A stretch of 64,000 nt of DNA from Scilla litardierei (lineage: Eukaryota > Streptophyta > Magnoliopsida > Asparagales > Asparagaceae): positions 98,723,128 to 98,787,127 of the forward strand of contig CM061133.1 of NCBI GenBank assembly GCA_030789695.1, in the 5' to 3' direction. The notes under the pieces were generated by a model that made no database searches, was not told the origin of the DNA, and saw only the letters and a program-made list of their open reading frames with translations. The position numbers were made by a program, and so were the translations under genes. Shown here one piece after another: positions 1 through 11,045 of the stretch (its first letter is position 1; each line of letters starts with the position of its first letter).

Positions 1-1141
1 GTAGGTAAAAATACCACGTGTGTTCAGTAGAATACACGTATATTGTTAAATAGGGCATGACAGATCTTAAACAATCTGTGAAAAATGTGGCATAACAAAC
101 TGAGTGAATTCCTTGTTCAACAAGGTTTCGCCAATAATGAAGTCTGCCCGTGTATTTTCTTGAAAACCACGGGAACATGATTCCTATTAATAACCGTCTA
201 AGTATACGACTTAAATCTCATCAGATCTCCTGCAGAGATTGATGATATATTTACAAGCCTCAAACTAACGTTTGAAATGAAAGACCTAGGAAAGACTAAA
301 TATAGTCTTGGCTTACAGATATAAAACCTCAGAGGAGGAATCCTGTTACACTAATGCACACACACAAAGAAATTATTTAAAAATTTCCATATGGATAAAT
401 GACATCCTCTAAGTACACCAATGGTCGATGTATCTTTGGATGTACATAAAGACCCCTTTCAGCCGCTGGAAAAGGGAGAGGAAATATTAGGTCTGAAGTA
501 CCTCAACTTAGTGCCTTTGGAGCACTACTATATCTGGCAAACTGAACGCATCCCGACATAGCGTTCATAGTCTTCCTACTATCCAGATACAGTTTCAGCC
601 CTGGCAATGCCACTGAAACGGAGTAAAGCACTTTCTGCGCTACCTCTAAGAGTCAGTTGACCTGGGATTATACATCCCGAAAGGTGGATTTTTCACCTTG
701 ATTGGTTATGCAGATACAGGTTACAGGTCTGATCCACATACCGAGAAATCACAGACTGGTGTTCATTTTCGATGGTACGGCCATCTCCTGGAAATCTTTG
801 AAGCAGACCACCACATCAGTCTCATCCAACCTATAAGAGCTCATGGCAATCCATGAAGCTAGCAGAGAATGTGTCTGGCTTCGTTTATTCATTCATCACA
901 TTCTAGTGACGACCGGCCTGACGACGGACGACCTTAAGCAAACCATATTTGAAGATAATGCAGCTTATATAGCTCAACTACAAGTTGGTTACATTAAGGG
1001 CAACAGAACGAAGCACATCTCTCCCAGTTCTTCTGGACGCACGACCTACACGAGCAGAAGCAGATTGAAGTACGTTAGATTCTATCTTGTAATAATTTAG
1101 CTGATCTGGTTACTAAGGCATTGCCTAGATGTACTTTTAGA
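1..1141 (+). pseudogene. Copia reverse transcriptase/RNase H remnant
   Basis: This is the 3' end of a Copia pol gene. Reading + with several frame changes gives the FEMKDLGK region of the reverse transcriptase (about 270-300), a HPLSTPM-like segment (about 408-425), and RNase H pieces including an ERMAIHEA-like stretch near 843, a DN-A motif near 955 and KHIS near 1010. The end matches the usual Copia C-terminus (DLVTKALP near 1100-1130). Many stops and indels break it, so it cannot encode an enzyme. The same family lies on the minus strand at 2404-4888. The 5' part of this copy is outside the window. The match to Copia pol is clear; the lineage is less sure (Ale/Ivana-like on general resemblance). 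Confidence 0.8.
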
Positions 1142-1382
1142 AAGCTTGTATAGGGATGAGACAGTTGTAATACCTACAAGCCCGAAGCTTGTACGGATCA
1201 GGGGGAGTCACTTATGTATTGTACTCTTTTTCCTTAAGCTGTTGGTTTTTCCCACTGGGTTGTCCACAGCTAAGGTTTTAACGAGGCAAACACGGTAATT
1301 CTGGATCCAACAGTATCCACCCCATATTAGCGTATTGAATCCTGAAGAATTCATATGCTAAGAATGGATGGATGAGGGGGAG
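1142..1382 (+). other. 3' non-coding region of the Copia remnant with two polypurine tracts
   Basis: A first purine tract (cagggggagt, 1199-1208) follows pol, and a second (gaggggga, 1374-1381) sits directly against the LTR start. Between them is the pyrimidine-rich stretch with CCCACTGGGTT and AACGAGGCA that is common downstream of pol in short-LTR plant Copia elements. The same two-tract arrangement is seen in the minus-strand copy (2219-2403). Confidence 0.7.
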
Positions 1383-1544
1383 TGTTATGAATGGAAAAGA
1401 CCTTTGGTCTCCACCCACTATCATCCACCATTAAACCCACTCTTAGTGGGTGTCCCTTGGGATCCAAGGGACTTATAACTCTCTTAATATAATATATATG
1501 GCTATAGACTTCACCATATGCTAATTCTTCTCAATATTCCAACA
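1383..1544 (+). repeat. 3' LTR of short-LTR Copia element
   Basis: The LTR begins TGTTATGAATGG directly after the polypurine tract and ends ATTCCAACA. The length is 162 bp. The paired minus-strand element at 2044-2218 begins TATTATGAGTG and ends GTTCCAACA, which supports both boundaries. The partner 5' LTR is outside the window, so no target duplication can be checked. Confidence 0.65.
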
Positions 1545-2043
1545 GAACTGTAATATTTAGTTAATTTCTTGTTCATTAAAGGAGCAGAGTTTGTGGTTTC
1601 TTTGCTGACATTAAGTTCTTGATCTGAAATTTGTACCTGAATTATTTAATTCAAAAAGGCAAACAAAAATGACTGCAGATTCGAAATGCAATTTTGTTAA
1701 AACTTATTTGACCGGAAAGGAGCTCCATGTGAGAAAATGAGCAGATTTTGAAGGTGAACTCTGAATCATCGCTAGGCACATTCATTGCTCCCGCAGTGAT
1801 TATTTGTTTGCATAGAAGATACCGAAGTTCAAAAATCTTTTCAGCAAACTTTTAATATTTTAATGGAGTTCATGTACATTGATGGTGTTTGTTTGTCGCA
1901 CGCACAGATTTTTCTGAATGGCAAAATTTGTAATTAATTAACAAATTTAAGGGTAATAATTAAAATTCAATTAATGTTAAACTTGTAATTTTGAACAAAA
2001 ATAACAATTACGATAAATTTATAAATTTTAAGAATATGATGTG
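1545..2043. other. AT-rich spacer, nothing recognised
   Basis: About 500 bp separate the two facing 3' LTRs. It is AT-rich and without a convincing ORF, RNA gene or repeat. It may be the oldest sequence here, into which both short-LTR Copia copies inserted. Confidence 0.4.
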
Positions 2044-2218
2044 TGTTGGAACTCAAAAGAAAGAGTAACCATGGCTCAAGGCTATGATCCTATATTTATT
2101 CATTCATATGGAATACCAAAGGGCATGTAATTCCAAAGGTCCCCATTATGCTAACTAAATGGGGAGTAATGGAGGGATAAAGTGGTGGGGACGCCTTTGG
2201 CCTCCCTCACTCATAATA
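2044..2218 (-). repeat. 3' LTR of short-LTR Copia element (minus strand)
   Basis: Read on the minus strand, the LTR begins TATTATGAGTGAGG (first dinucleotide TA instead of TG) after a gggggag tract and ends GTTCCAACA at 2044. It aligns in layout with the plus-strand LTR at 1383-1544. The length is 175 bp. Confidence 0.65.
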
Positions 2219-2403
2219 CTCCCCCTTATCCATCCGTTACTTTGGTCTTAGTATATAAAGCTAAGAGGGTGGATACTTCTGGATCCAGAGTAATCGTGTT
2301 TACCTCGTTAAACCCTTAGCTGTGAAAAATCCAGTGGAAAAACCCATCAGCTTAAGGAAAAAGAGTGCAACCCACAAGTTACTCTCCCTAATCCGTACAA
2401 GCT
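2219..2403 (-). other. 3' non-coding region with polypurine tracts (minus strand)
   Basis: On the minus strand a purine tract near 2380-2393 follows pol and a second (aagggggag) abuts the LTR at 2219-2227. It matches the region at 1142-1382 in order and sequence type. Confidence 0.6.
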
Positions 2404-4888
2404 TCAAGCTTGTAGGTCTTTCAGCTGTCTCATACCGATTCTTTTTACAAGTTTTACAAAAATACATCTAGGTAAAGACTTAGTAAATAAATCAGCTAAG
2501 TTGTCACAGGACTGGATCTGCTGAACTTTGACCTCCTCGTTCTTTTGTAGATCATGCGTCCAGAAGAATTTGGGAGATATGTGTTTGATTCTATCGCCTT
2601 TGATGTAGCCCTTTTGAGTTGTGCAATGCATGCAGTGTTGTCTTCAAACAAGACAGTGGGCTCAAGATCACCAGTCTTCAGACCAGTGGTATCAAAGATG
2701 TGGTGGATGACGGAGCGAAGCCAAAAACACTCTTTGATTGCTTCGTGGATCGCAATGAGTTCAGAGTGATTGGATGATGTTGCTGTTGTGGTTTACTTTA
2801 CCGGTCTCCGTGAGATAGCAGTTCCTCCGTATGTAAACACAAAACCAGTCTGTGATTTTTCTGTATGGGGATCCGATAGGTAACTTGCATCAGCATAACC
2901 AAGTAACTGGGAGGAGGCATCTATCTGGTAGTATAGTCCCAGATCTATAGAACCCTGGAGGTAGCGTAGGAGATGCTTGACTCCGTTTCAGTGGCGCTTT
3001 GTAGGCGCAGCACTGTGTCTGGCAAGAAGATTAACTGCGAACGCTATATCGGGACATGTATAGTTTGCCAGATATAGAAGTGCTCCAATGGCACTGCGAT
3101 AGGGTACTTCATGACCCAGTAACTCCTCCCCCTCTTCCAGCATCCGAAAGGGGTCCTTATGAATATCCAGTGATCTCACGACCACATGAGTACTTAAAGA
3201 ATGACATTGTTCCATTCGAAACTTGCTTAGAAGTTTCCTAGTATAGTTTGATTGGTGTAACAGGATTCCACCTTGTAGGTGTTTAATCTGTAAGCCAAGA
3301 CAGTACGTCGTTTTGCCTAGGTCTTTCATTTCGAAGGTATGCTTTATGCTTTCAGATATCTCATTGATCTCTGCATGAGATCCAATGAGATTTAAGTCGA
3401 CCACATATACTGCGACGATGACAAATCACATTCCCATTCTTTTGATAAAGATACACTGGCAGACTTCATTGTTTTTGAATCCTTGATGTGCAAAAAAAAC
3501 ACTTAGTTTGTTATACCGCATTTTTCCTGATTGCTTAAGACCATATAATGATCTTTAAAGCCTAACAGAGAAGACGTTCAGAGCTCTCTCTTTCATCTCT
3601 GGGGGTAAATTAAACCCATCTGGAAGTCTCATATAGATTTTATATATATCTCTCCATATAGATATGAAATCACAAAGTCCATGAGCTGCATTTCTAGGCT
3701 TTACATAGATGATAGGCTAAGCAAGAATCCGAAAGTGATCGCATCATGACCGGGGAATATGTATCTTCATAATCAATCACTGGCCTTTGCAAAAATCCAT
3801 GCGCTACAAGGCGTGCCTTGTAACGTACGATCACATTTTCTTCATTTCTTTTTCTAATGAAGACCCATTTATATCCTACAGGTTTAACACCTACATGTGT
3901 TTGGACTATTGGTCCAAAGACTTTGCGTTTCAAGAGGGAGTCCAACTCTACTCTTATTGTCTCGTCCCACTTTGGCCAATCTACCCTGCGTTTACATTCC
4001 GCTAGAGATCGTGGTTCGACGTCATCGTCGTATTCAGCGACATGAACAGCAATAGCAAACGCAAAGTCATCGTCGTCGACTGTGCTACATCTGTCTAGTA
4101 CCTCTCCAATACATACGTAATTTAATGATGTTTCTCCTATTGGTTCCTCTGCAGGGGAAATAAGGAGGGGAGAGGTTGCTGGTTTGAGCTCAGCATCCTA
4201 GGGAGGGATCATCATAATATCTCCAAGAATCTTTCTCTTTCGAAGAACTTTATCTTTTGAATCTGGCGGTCGTCCTCTTTTCAATTGAGATACAACCAAT
4301 TCTGCTGCATCCATCTTTTGGGATGTTAATCCTAGCTGGCGTGTTGGCAGCAGGGACGTGTGAACAAACAATCTTCTGGTTGTCCGTAAATTTATCCGGT
4401 CGTAAATGTACTATGTTCTGAATGTGAAGGATCTTCAGGATCTCATCTTCACATAGATTAGTACGCGGATCATATAGAGACAAAGACTTGTTGTCCCAAG
4501 AAATGGTCTCAGAAGCGTAAGGCTTCTTAGACTGCGTACCTAGTTTTGGAAAAGTTTTATCATCGAATTCACAGTCATCAAAACGTGCCTTAAATGCGTC
4601 TCCCGTGAGAGATTCGAGGTATCTAATAATAGAGGGTGAATCAAACCCAGTATAGATACCCAAACGATGCTGAGGACCTATTTTGGTCCTCTGAGGTGGT
4701 GCTATTGGGACATATACTGTAACGGTCGCTTTTCGATCGTTGTTTTTCGTGCGCGTACTTTCTTTTTCGTACGTGTATTTATTATGACCTTTCCTTGAAT
4801 CCCAAATGAACGAAGTTATATATCTTTGTGACCCTCTGAGAAAGTACTTATTTGTGGAATTTTTTATTAACGTCATTTCACGGATCAT
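2404..4888 (-). pseudogene. Copia integrase/reverse transcriptase/RNase H remnant
   Basis: Read right to left, 4888-4250 carries the integrase C-terminal region (VYVPIAPPQRTK, GPQHRLGIYTGFDSPSIIRY). 3945-3694 carries the start of the reverse transcriptase (GYKWVFIRKRNEEN, YKARLVAHGF, TYSPVM). 3404-2988 carries later RT (FEMKDLGK, YRSAIGALLYLANYTCPDIAF). 2631-2404 carries the RNase H end (KHISPKFFW, NLADLFTKSLP). The segments are in different frames with stops between them, and gag and the first part of integrase are missing. This is a dead copy of the same family as 1-1382. Confidence 0.85.
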
Positions 4889-5469
4889 TCTTCCACAAAT
4901 CAGCTTTGAATGAAGGGGTGTCTTAACTTTTAGACTTCGACGTTGACCTTTTTATTTTTAGTACCCTTTTTCTGTTAACCTAGCACGTGACCGATCATCA
5001 TAGTCTCGACCCTCTCGTCGACACGGTCGTCCCAATATTTTTCTCATATTTTTCGGACACCGTTAGGCTGACCCATCACCCTAATTATCTTTAACCTATA
5101 ATTAGCCTAGTTAATCCCTAATTAAATTAAATCAAATCTAATCATTTTGATCCTACGTATCACATGATATCTTCCTAGTCTATTTGCACCCAAAGTCTAC
5201 TCTCCCCCTCTCACATACTCTCTCTCCAATCACCCCTTAGTGCACCCCCTTTCTACCCTTATTTAGCAACCCTCCCCTCATTAAAACATTAGCATCTAGC
5301 CTAGGGTTTTTCCAAACACCCAGCCACCATCACATAACTTACGTACACCTTAGACCCGCATGCAAGCCTCCACTTTCCCCTTGCCACAGTCACCCCCACC
5401 CGCCGGACCTCCTCTCAAACCCACCCTAGACCGTCAGCACATCCGGCCATCTCCCTCTCCCCTCCACGC
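4889..5469. other. Unassigned pyrimidine-rich flank
   Basis: No ORF, TSD or LTR boundary could be assigned. The stretch is rich in CCCT and TCTC on the + strand and may be a piece of another LTR, but nothing proves this. It ends at the first base of the Ty3 LTR at 5470. Confidence 0.4.
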
Positions 5470-7135
5470 TGATGTGTCCATATTTTACACCTTTTTCATA
5501 GCATCATGACATCGTTTTCCATGCCATTTTCGCATTCCAATCCTGTATTTTCCTACGATATCGCATTTCTATCGTTATATTCGAGTTTCGTAGTGTTTTA
5601 TGAATTTTCTGGGATTTTGGAGCGATTTGGGACCCGATCTGGGTATGGACACATCTGACACGCCCGTGAGCTCGTTGGCAAAGCTCTACAGGAGTTCGCT
5701 GAGTTTTGGAAGCCATGGGAGGAATGGATGAGAGAATAAGAGGAGAGGAGGAGCTTCAGATAGCTCCAGGAAGGAGTTTCCCAGGCGACTCGACCGAGTA
5801 GAGCAGCTGCTCGATCGAGCAGATGCAAGACGAGGAAGAAATCAGATACGCAGCCTGCTCAGACCGATGGTGCTCGGTCGAGCAGCCCTTAATTCCTACG
5901 CCTGACTAATCGCGTGCACAGCCCGAGCAACTTCTTCAGCGACTGAGTCAGCTATCTGCTCGACCGAGCAGAGCTCACTCGGTCTGAGCAGACAGAGTGA
6001 TGATTTTGGAGGAGCGCGATTTACTGTCATGCTCGGTCGAGCAGTAAATCTGCTCGGACCGAGCGACCGACCGAGCAACTTACTACTCGACCGAGTCACC
6101 GACTCGGTCGACGATGCTGAAGGCCATTTTTGGAAAGATTTTTCGACCGTCATTGCACGCTTGGGGGAGTGAAGTGTGGGCTGCGACAGCGTTTGGGAGG
6201 CGAATTCTTTTTGTTAGTTTTTTTTGAATTAGAATTATTTTTGGAGAGGAGATTAGGGAGAGAAAATACTTGTTAGATCTAGATTAAAACTCTTGAAGAT
6301 TATTGGATTGAATTTCTTTGGAAGCTTATTTGCTATTCTTGTGTTTGGGAATCCTGTTTTCTGATGAGACATATTACTCACTGTAAGTCTCTCAATCTTC
6401 ATCCTATCAATTTCCTATAATGTTTTCTTCCCTAAAAATTGTGTTTTTATTCGTCAACATCGTCATGAGTGAGTAGTTCCTTCTAGGGTTGAAGGGGTAG
6501 CCCTAAGATCCTTGGGGGGGGAGATGTAGATCTGAATCCCTAGGTTGAATTGGGAATAAAGGGGAGTGTTTTGGTCGATCCTACCGAATCCCTGGGATAG
6601 CCCGTACTGAGATCATGCTCACGGTCTGTGAAATTGATGTGCTTAAGGGGTATCTCTAGGATTCGAATAGGAAAATTAGTGGATCCAACCAATGCTCGTG
6701 ACCATGCCCGGCTCGTGCCTTGAGGGGACCCACTGACGAACTATATTGCTACGTTGACGGTTAGCGCTATTGCGTCAACGAGAGCCACCGAAATACCTCG
6801 CAATTCTAACCCACAGTGGTACGAATTGGGAGATTAATCCCCTAACCTCAATGCAACATAAGGATTCTATCCCAACGTCGATCCCCGATGGTCTTAGCAG
6901 TGATCCCTAATACCCTAGTCCTTTTTATCATTAAATCAACACCACCACCACATCCAATTCTCTCAACCCGATAGCTATCTCACTTCGAGATATAAAAGTA
7001 AGCTGAGAACCCAAATACCCTGTCACCGTCCATGTGGGATCCGACATCCTTTATACTATAATTTGACACCGTCCGCTTGCGGATAGAGCCTGGAATTGAC
7101 ACCTAGAGGCCATACTACGCCTGGTGACTGATTCA
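5470..7135 (+). repeat. 5' LTR of element G, main part
   Basis: The sequence from TGATGTGTCCATATTTTAC at 5470 matches the 3' copy from 41303 (TGATGTTCCATATTTTAC) until about 6750, where element B interrupts the 3' copy. It contains the GCTCGGTCGAGC palindrome cluster. The right end cannot be fixed from the window: the LTR may stop near 7135 or run to the primer site at 8643. A tail-like module (tgtcaccgtccatgtgggat, then ttgacaccgtccgcttgcgg) lies at 7020-7090. Confidence 0.75.
5788..6110 (+). repeat. GCTCGGTCGAGC palindrome cluster in G 5' LTR
   Basis: Several copies and half copies of CTCGACCGAG, GCTCGATCGAGC and GCTCGGTCGAGC lie within about 320 bp. The same motif family recurs in the 3' LTR (41621-41947) and twice inside the element (26423-26764 and 27249-27520). 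Confidence 0.85.
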
Positions 7136-8637
7136 GTATATAAATTGCATATTTTCCCCCCATTTCTGGGCATTTTATGTGTATATCATGTTATTTTGGC
7201 TTTAATACAGGCGTATTTGTGATATTGTGTAATATTGAAGCTTATTCGTATTTTATACATAAAATGTGTGTTTTATGGACTAATTTTTGTTCCCCGTATT
7301 TTTTAAGTACTACTGGGATTTTTCTGGATTTTCTGGAATTTTTCCAGAATTTTTGGGAATTTCTAGCTATTTTCCGGAATTTATTTGGAGCAAAAGGCTA
7401 TTCTGGGATTTTAAAAAAAGAAACAAAAAAATAAAAATAAAAAACCCCAACCAATGCGGGCCGGCCCGTGGCCGGCCCGCTTCAATTTTACCGCAGGCCG
7501 CTCGTTGCTTGTAATTAAAAAAAATGTTTTGTGTTTTGCGGGCCGGCCAGCAGGCCGGCCTGCTTCGCCAACGCGCGCGCAATTAAAATTTGCAGCCCGC
7601 ACAGGCGGGCTGCAACAGGCCCGCTTCACCAACGCGCGCGCTGATGCTTTGAGAGCGGGTTCGAGCGCAAATTTTGAGCAGCGCTCGACCCGCGAGACTT
7701 AATACAGGGGCCTGATGCGAAAAAAAATTTCAGCTTCGTTTTTACTGTGCAGTTGGCTGTTTTGGGCGATTTTTAGGGTTCTAAGGGGGCTTCTTCTTCC
7801 CCAATAGGGCTAGGGCTAGGGGAGGAGGCCATTGGAGCTTGGGGAGCTTGGAGGAGGTGTCCAAGGGAGAGGGAAGCTCATTTCTTGAGAGATTGGTGAT
7901 CTCTTCCCTATCTTTTTGTGTAATTTTTGCATTTATCTTTTGTATTGAACATTGGATGAATTTGTCTATGAATTCCATCTTATTTGATATGATTGAGTAG
8001 TGTGATTGGTGTGGGTTGTGATTCAATGGTTGGTTGTTAATTTTAGCCCTAATTGCCTCTTGCACAATTTCATGTTAATGTTGAATGATTATTAGGGCAC
8101 AATTTGATTGGTTAAGACCCGAGAGGGCACAATTTGAGAAAATACCATGCTCATATTTGATTAGTGCCATGATGATCGTCCATCCCTATTGCAATTTTTT
8201 CACGTTCATGAAAGCTAAACTTTCCGATTGGGCTTCCTTAGCCGGATGACCAATTGAGTTATATGCGGTAATTAGAGCTTAATTAATGCCAATCTAAATG
8301 AACCCACAACCCATTCTCCTCGCCTAGCTATCCTAAATCCCTTTTGGCTCTCTAACCCTACCCACTTAGGATTTTTTTAGTTTTCACCACACTCATTTTC
8401 ACACTTTCCCACCGTTAATTGAGGTAGTTGAATCACGCTTTATTTTTCTTTATCCATCAAACTTGTGAATATAGAACGACTTGTCCCTGTGATCCGACCC
8501 GGAACTCACCGGTTATTTTTATTGCATTGACACTCCTACGCTTGGGAGTGAAAGGCGTGCCACTTGCGCGTATTCCGAGTCAACCAGTGACCGTGACACC
8601 GCCGGGTAGAATCTAGGTGTAGGTTTCGGGTGCGTCA
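7136..8637 (+). repeat. Second LTR-like segment before the primer site
   Basis: This segment ends in a second LTR-tail-like module (ccctgtgatccgacccggaa near 8486, ttgacactcctacgcttggg near 8527) with a terminal CA at 8637, just before the primer site. It also has its own GC palindrome cluster at 7457-7640. It may be the rest of a 3.2-kb G LTR, or an LTR of another Ty3 family that became joined here. The 3' LTR of G is cut before this region, so the window cannot decide. Confidence 0.5.
7457..7640 (+). repeat. GGCCGGCC palindrome cluster
   Basis: Overlapping palindromes GGGCCGGCCC, GGCCGGCCCGC and AGGCCGGCCTG occur with GCCCGC half sites and GCGCGCGC. This is a very GC-rich block in AT-rich surroundings. 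Short translated frames through it are low complexity and not coding. Confidence 0.75.
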
Positions 8638-8642
8638 AGTTT

Positions 8643-8661
8643 TTGCCGCCGTTGTCGGGGA
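8643..8661 (+). other. Primer-binding site of G (tRNA-Asp-like)
   Basis: TTGCCGCCGTTGTCGGGGA differs at three positions from the TGGCGCCGTTGCCGGGGA site used by many Athila/Tat elements (complement of the tRNA-Asp 3' end). It lies 6 bases after a CA and about 140 bp before gag. Confidence 0.7.
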
Positions 8662-8799
8662 CGGCAATAGTGTTATCTCAGTTTATTTTTACTTTGAAAA
8701 GTTTGCTCGCAACTCTAATCATTCCTTATCTCTCCGCCATTATTATTCTTTTATTTATTACAGTGTTACTAATGGTATTTGTCTGAGTTGTTTTGGTGC

Positions 8800-9283
8800 A
8801 TGAACACTCGTTTCGGGGCATCTACTAGAGAGCTATTGTTCGATCCCAAGATCGAGAAAATGGTAAGGGCTCTGAGGGCCTCAAGCAGAAATCAATCTCC
8901 ATCTGCTCAGATGGCAGACAATACTCCTCATCCTCCTCGCACCGGGTCCATCAGGGACTACATGAAGCCTACATTTGGAAACAATTCTTCTATCCTTAGA
9001 CCGCAACTGGCAGCGGCGAGCTTCGAGCTGAAGACGGGGCTCATAAATTTAATGCAGCAGAATCCCTTCCATGAGCATCATCACGAGAACCCCAATCACC
9101 ATATTGACACCTTCTTGGCGAAGTGTGACACTTTCAAGTCTAAGGATGTGAGTGATGATGCTGTCAAGCTGCGGCTTTTCCCATTCACCCTGAGGGATAA
9201 AGCCTCGTACTGGCTACGGGCCCATCCGCCCAACCATTTTATCACATGGGAGAAGCTGGCACTCGCCTTTGTGGATAAATTCT
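8800..9283 (+). pseudogene. G gag, 5' part, cut by element A
   Basis: Gag forms the virus-like particle that packages the RNA. The ATG at 8800 opens a frame with the Ty3 retrotransposon-gag signature: a FELKTGLINLMQQ helix, then HHIDTFLAKCDTFK, LRLFPFTLRDKASYWL and WEKLALAFVDKF. This is the usual Athila gag core. The frame is interrupted after FVDKF at 9283, where element A begins. The next gag residues are found at 23986 on the far side of A. An upstream non-ATG extension of seven codons exists but the ATG is the better start. As a gene it is broken by the insertion. Confidence 0.9.
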
Positions 9284-9708
9284 TGTTGGATATTGGACTC
9301 CCCGGATTTGGTTTTGGATTATGAACAAACATAAATATATCGTGAACTAACTCTTTGTGAGCGCAGTTATGGAGATCGTCGCCAAATTCATATGAACATC
9401 CATAGCGACGTCTCAAGACTTCTCAAAGCACGTGATCGTATGCTTGAAGCTTCGTTGAAGCTCAAGGACGTTGATTGAAGTCATGAAGATTCGATTGAAG
9501 CTTTTGAATACGGTATCGTCAAGTTTTATTTATAGTCTTCTAGCTTCTTTCGTAGAATGTTAAGCCTTGAGTAGGTCTTACGTTTTAATCTTCATAACGC
9601 TTCTATCTTAGAGCTAGGATCTTAGTAGAAGTCCATACGAACTTTTCCGAAGCTTCGTGCTTCGATTCGCGACTTCTCGTGCATGTTAGTTGGTTCAAGA
9701 AGAAGAAC

Positions 9709-10213
9709 CAATCGACTAGATGGTGATCTAGTCGGTCGGTAAAGCTTCTTGGACCGACTAGTTTACCTTCTCAATTCATAGCTCTTTACTGTTTACAGTT
9801 AGTCGGTCTACGTTGACTCACCGACCGACTAGTTTGTGAACTAATCGGTCAGTGATGCTTCTAAGACCGACTAGTTGAGCTTCTACTGTACATGCCAACT
9901 TACTGTTTATCGTTAGTCGGTCAAGGAACGTTTGTCGACCGACTAGTTGATGAACTAGTTGGTCAACTTTTGTTCTTGGACCGACTAAATCAATTTGTAC
10001 TCAGACTATTTGTTTTATCTCTTAGTCGGTCTAAGTTCACTCACCGACCGACTAGTTGTGAAACTAGTCGGTTGGCAAGTGTTCTTTGACCGACTAGTTC
10101 TGTTAGTCTGAATTTCGACCTATTCCTTGTTCTACCATTAGTCTGTTCATGTTGATTGACGACCGACTAGTTGATGAACTAGTTGGTCGGTGGTTGTTCT
10201 TTGACCGACTAGT
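9709..10213 (+). repeat. GACCGACTAG/CTAGTCGGTC palindrome array in A 5' LTR
   Basis: About four full modules and one half module occur. Each module reads TAGTCGGTC, about 15 bp, GACCGACTAGTT, 3-6 bp, AACTAGTCGGTC, about 18 bp, GACCGACTA. The inner pair forms a 12-bp stem with a short loop. The array ends about 70 bp before the TATA box. The 3' LTR copy is at 22671-23176. Confidence 0.95.
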
Positions 10214-10280
10214 TTGGTTCAGAATAGAGCTGTTGGAGCTTTAATTGAAACGTTTTTCTCTCTCTCTCTTTCCTCTAACC

Positions 10281-10287
10281 TATAAAT
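10281..10287 (+). promoter_or_regulatory. TATA box of A 5' LTR
   Basis: tataaat follows a CT-rich tract (10256-10280) and the palindrome array. The same order is present in the 3' LTR (23243-23250) and in the LTRs of B (43710) and D (59847). Transcription should start about 30 bp downstream. Confidence 0.75.
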
Positions 10288-10637
10288 ACTTGGAGTGTTG
10301 CATTCATTGCACTCAAGGCTGATATTAAGAGAACTTTAGAGATCAAAGAGAAAGCATTCATTCCTCATTCAAAGCTCTTTCATTCCAATCTTGAATCTCT
10401 CCTCACTCTTATTTCAAAAGAGAGATTCATTGATTGTGAGCCTTCCAAGCCAAGTGCTTGATTCTAGGTCACCAACAACCTCATAGCTCTTCATCGCTGA
10501 TCTACATCTTGGAGCTAGGGTTTGGTGCCTCTTCATCTTCCCCAAAATCCGTTTTGCCCTAAATCGTAAGTTTTACTCAAGGCATAGGATTTTGTCGGTA
10601 AGAATTTCTATTTCATTTACTTTCATATTGTAAGTTT

Positions 10638-10800
10638 CACTCTCGGTTGTGAGAGTGTGTTTGTGATCCCGGGTTGTGGGAGTCACAATTTCTTTTGTGT
10701 ATGATTTGACTTGTGAAGGTTTTTCACAAGTATTTCATAGTGGAAATCTTGAGTTAGGGTTTCTAACTTGAGTATCCGGAGGGGATCCGAGTGTTTGGGA
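10638..10800 (+). other. Hairpin series in U5/leader of A LTR
   Basis: Successive perfect or near-perfect hairpins are CACTCTC/GAGAGTG with loop GGTTGT (10638-10657), GTGATCCC/GGGAGTCAC (10663-10686), CTTGTGAA/TTCACAAG (10710-10730), AGTTAG/CTAACT near 10755, and a CGGA/TCCG hairpin near 10778-10790. The same series with changed stems is found in B (44021-44172) and D (60221-60375). Confidence 0.8.
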
Positions 10801-11020
10801 CGTAGGATCACCGGAAACAAGTCGGGGAGACTTGGGTGGATCCGAACCCAGTAATATCATTTGTTTGCGATTGTTTCTTTGTTGTCTAACATTTACATTT
10901 CCGCATTTCTGCATTATTGGTAGAGTTTGCAAGGTAATTAGGAATTAGCCTCTTAATTATTTTAAAGTACTATTCACCCCCCTCTAGTACTTGTGCAGTA
11001 GCTTAGCAGGGCATTACATT

Positions 11021-11032
11021 TGGTATCAGAGC
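11021..11032 (+). other. Primer-binding site of A (initiator Met tRNA)
   Basis: TGGTATCAGAGC, two bases after the 5' LTR, is complementary to the 3' end of plant initiator methionine tRNA and is the standard Copia primer site. Confidence 0.95.
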
Positions 11033-11045
11033 CAAGTCTATAGCT

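Larger units (their letters stand above)
9284..11018 (+). repeat. 5' LTR of element A
   Basis: It starts TGTTGGATATTGGACTCCCC and ends GGGCATTACA (1735 bp). It contains a palindrome array (9709-10213), a TATA box (tataaat, 10281-10287), a CT tract just before it, and a hairpin series in the transcribed part (10638-10800). The 3' LTR (22247-23980) is nearly the same. Confidence 0.96.

Noticed and set aside
7781..8065. 94-codon minus-strand frame
   Set aside because: It lies in LTR-like non-coding sequence, with no domain and no partner copy showing conservation.
9709..10213. CRISPR-like spaced repeats
   Set aside because: Repeats are palindromic LTR modules with variable arms in a plant retrotransposon; there are no unique spacers of constant length and no cas genes.
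11021..11032. tRNA-like sequence after the LTR
   Set aside because: Only the 12-base complement to the tRNA 3' end is present; this is a primer-binding site, not a tRNA gene.
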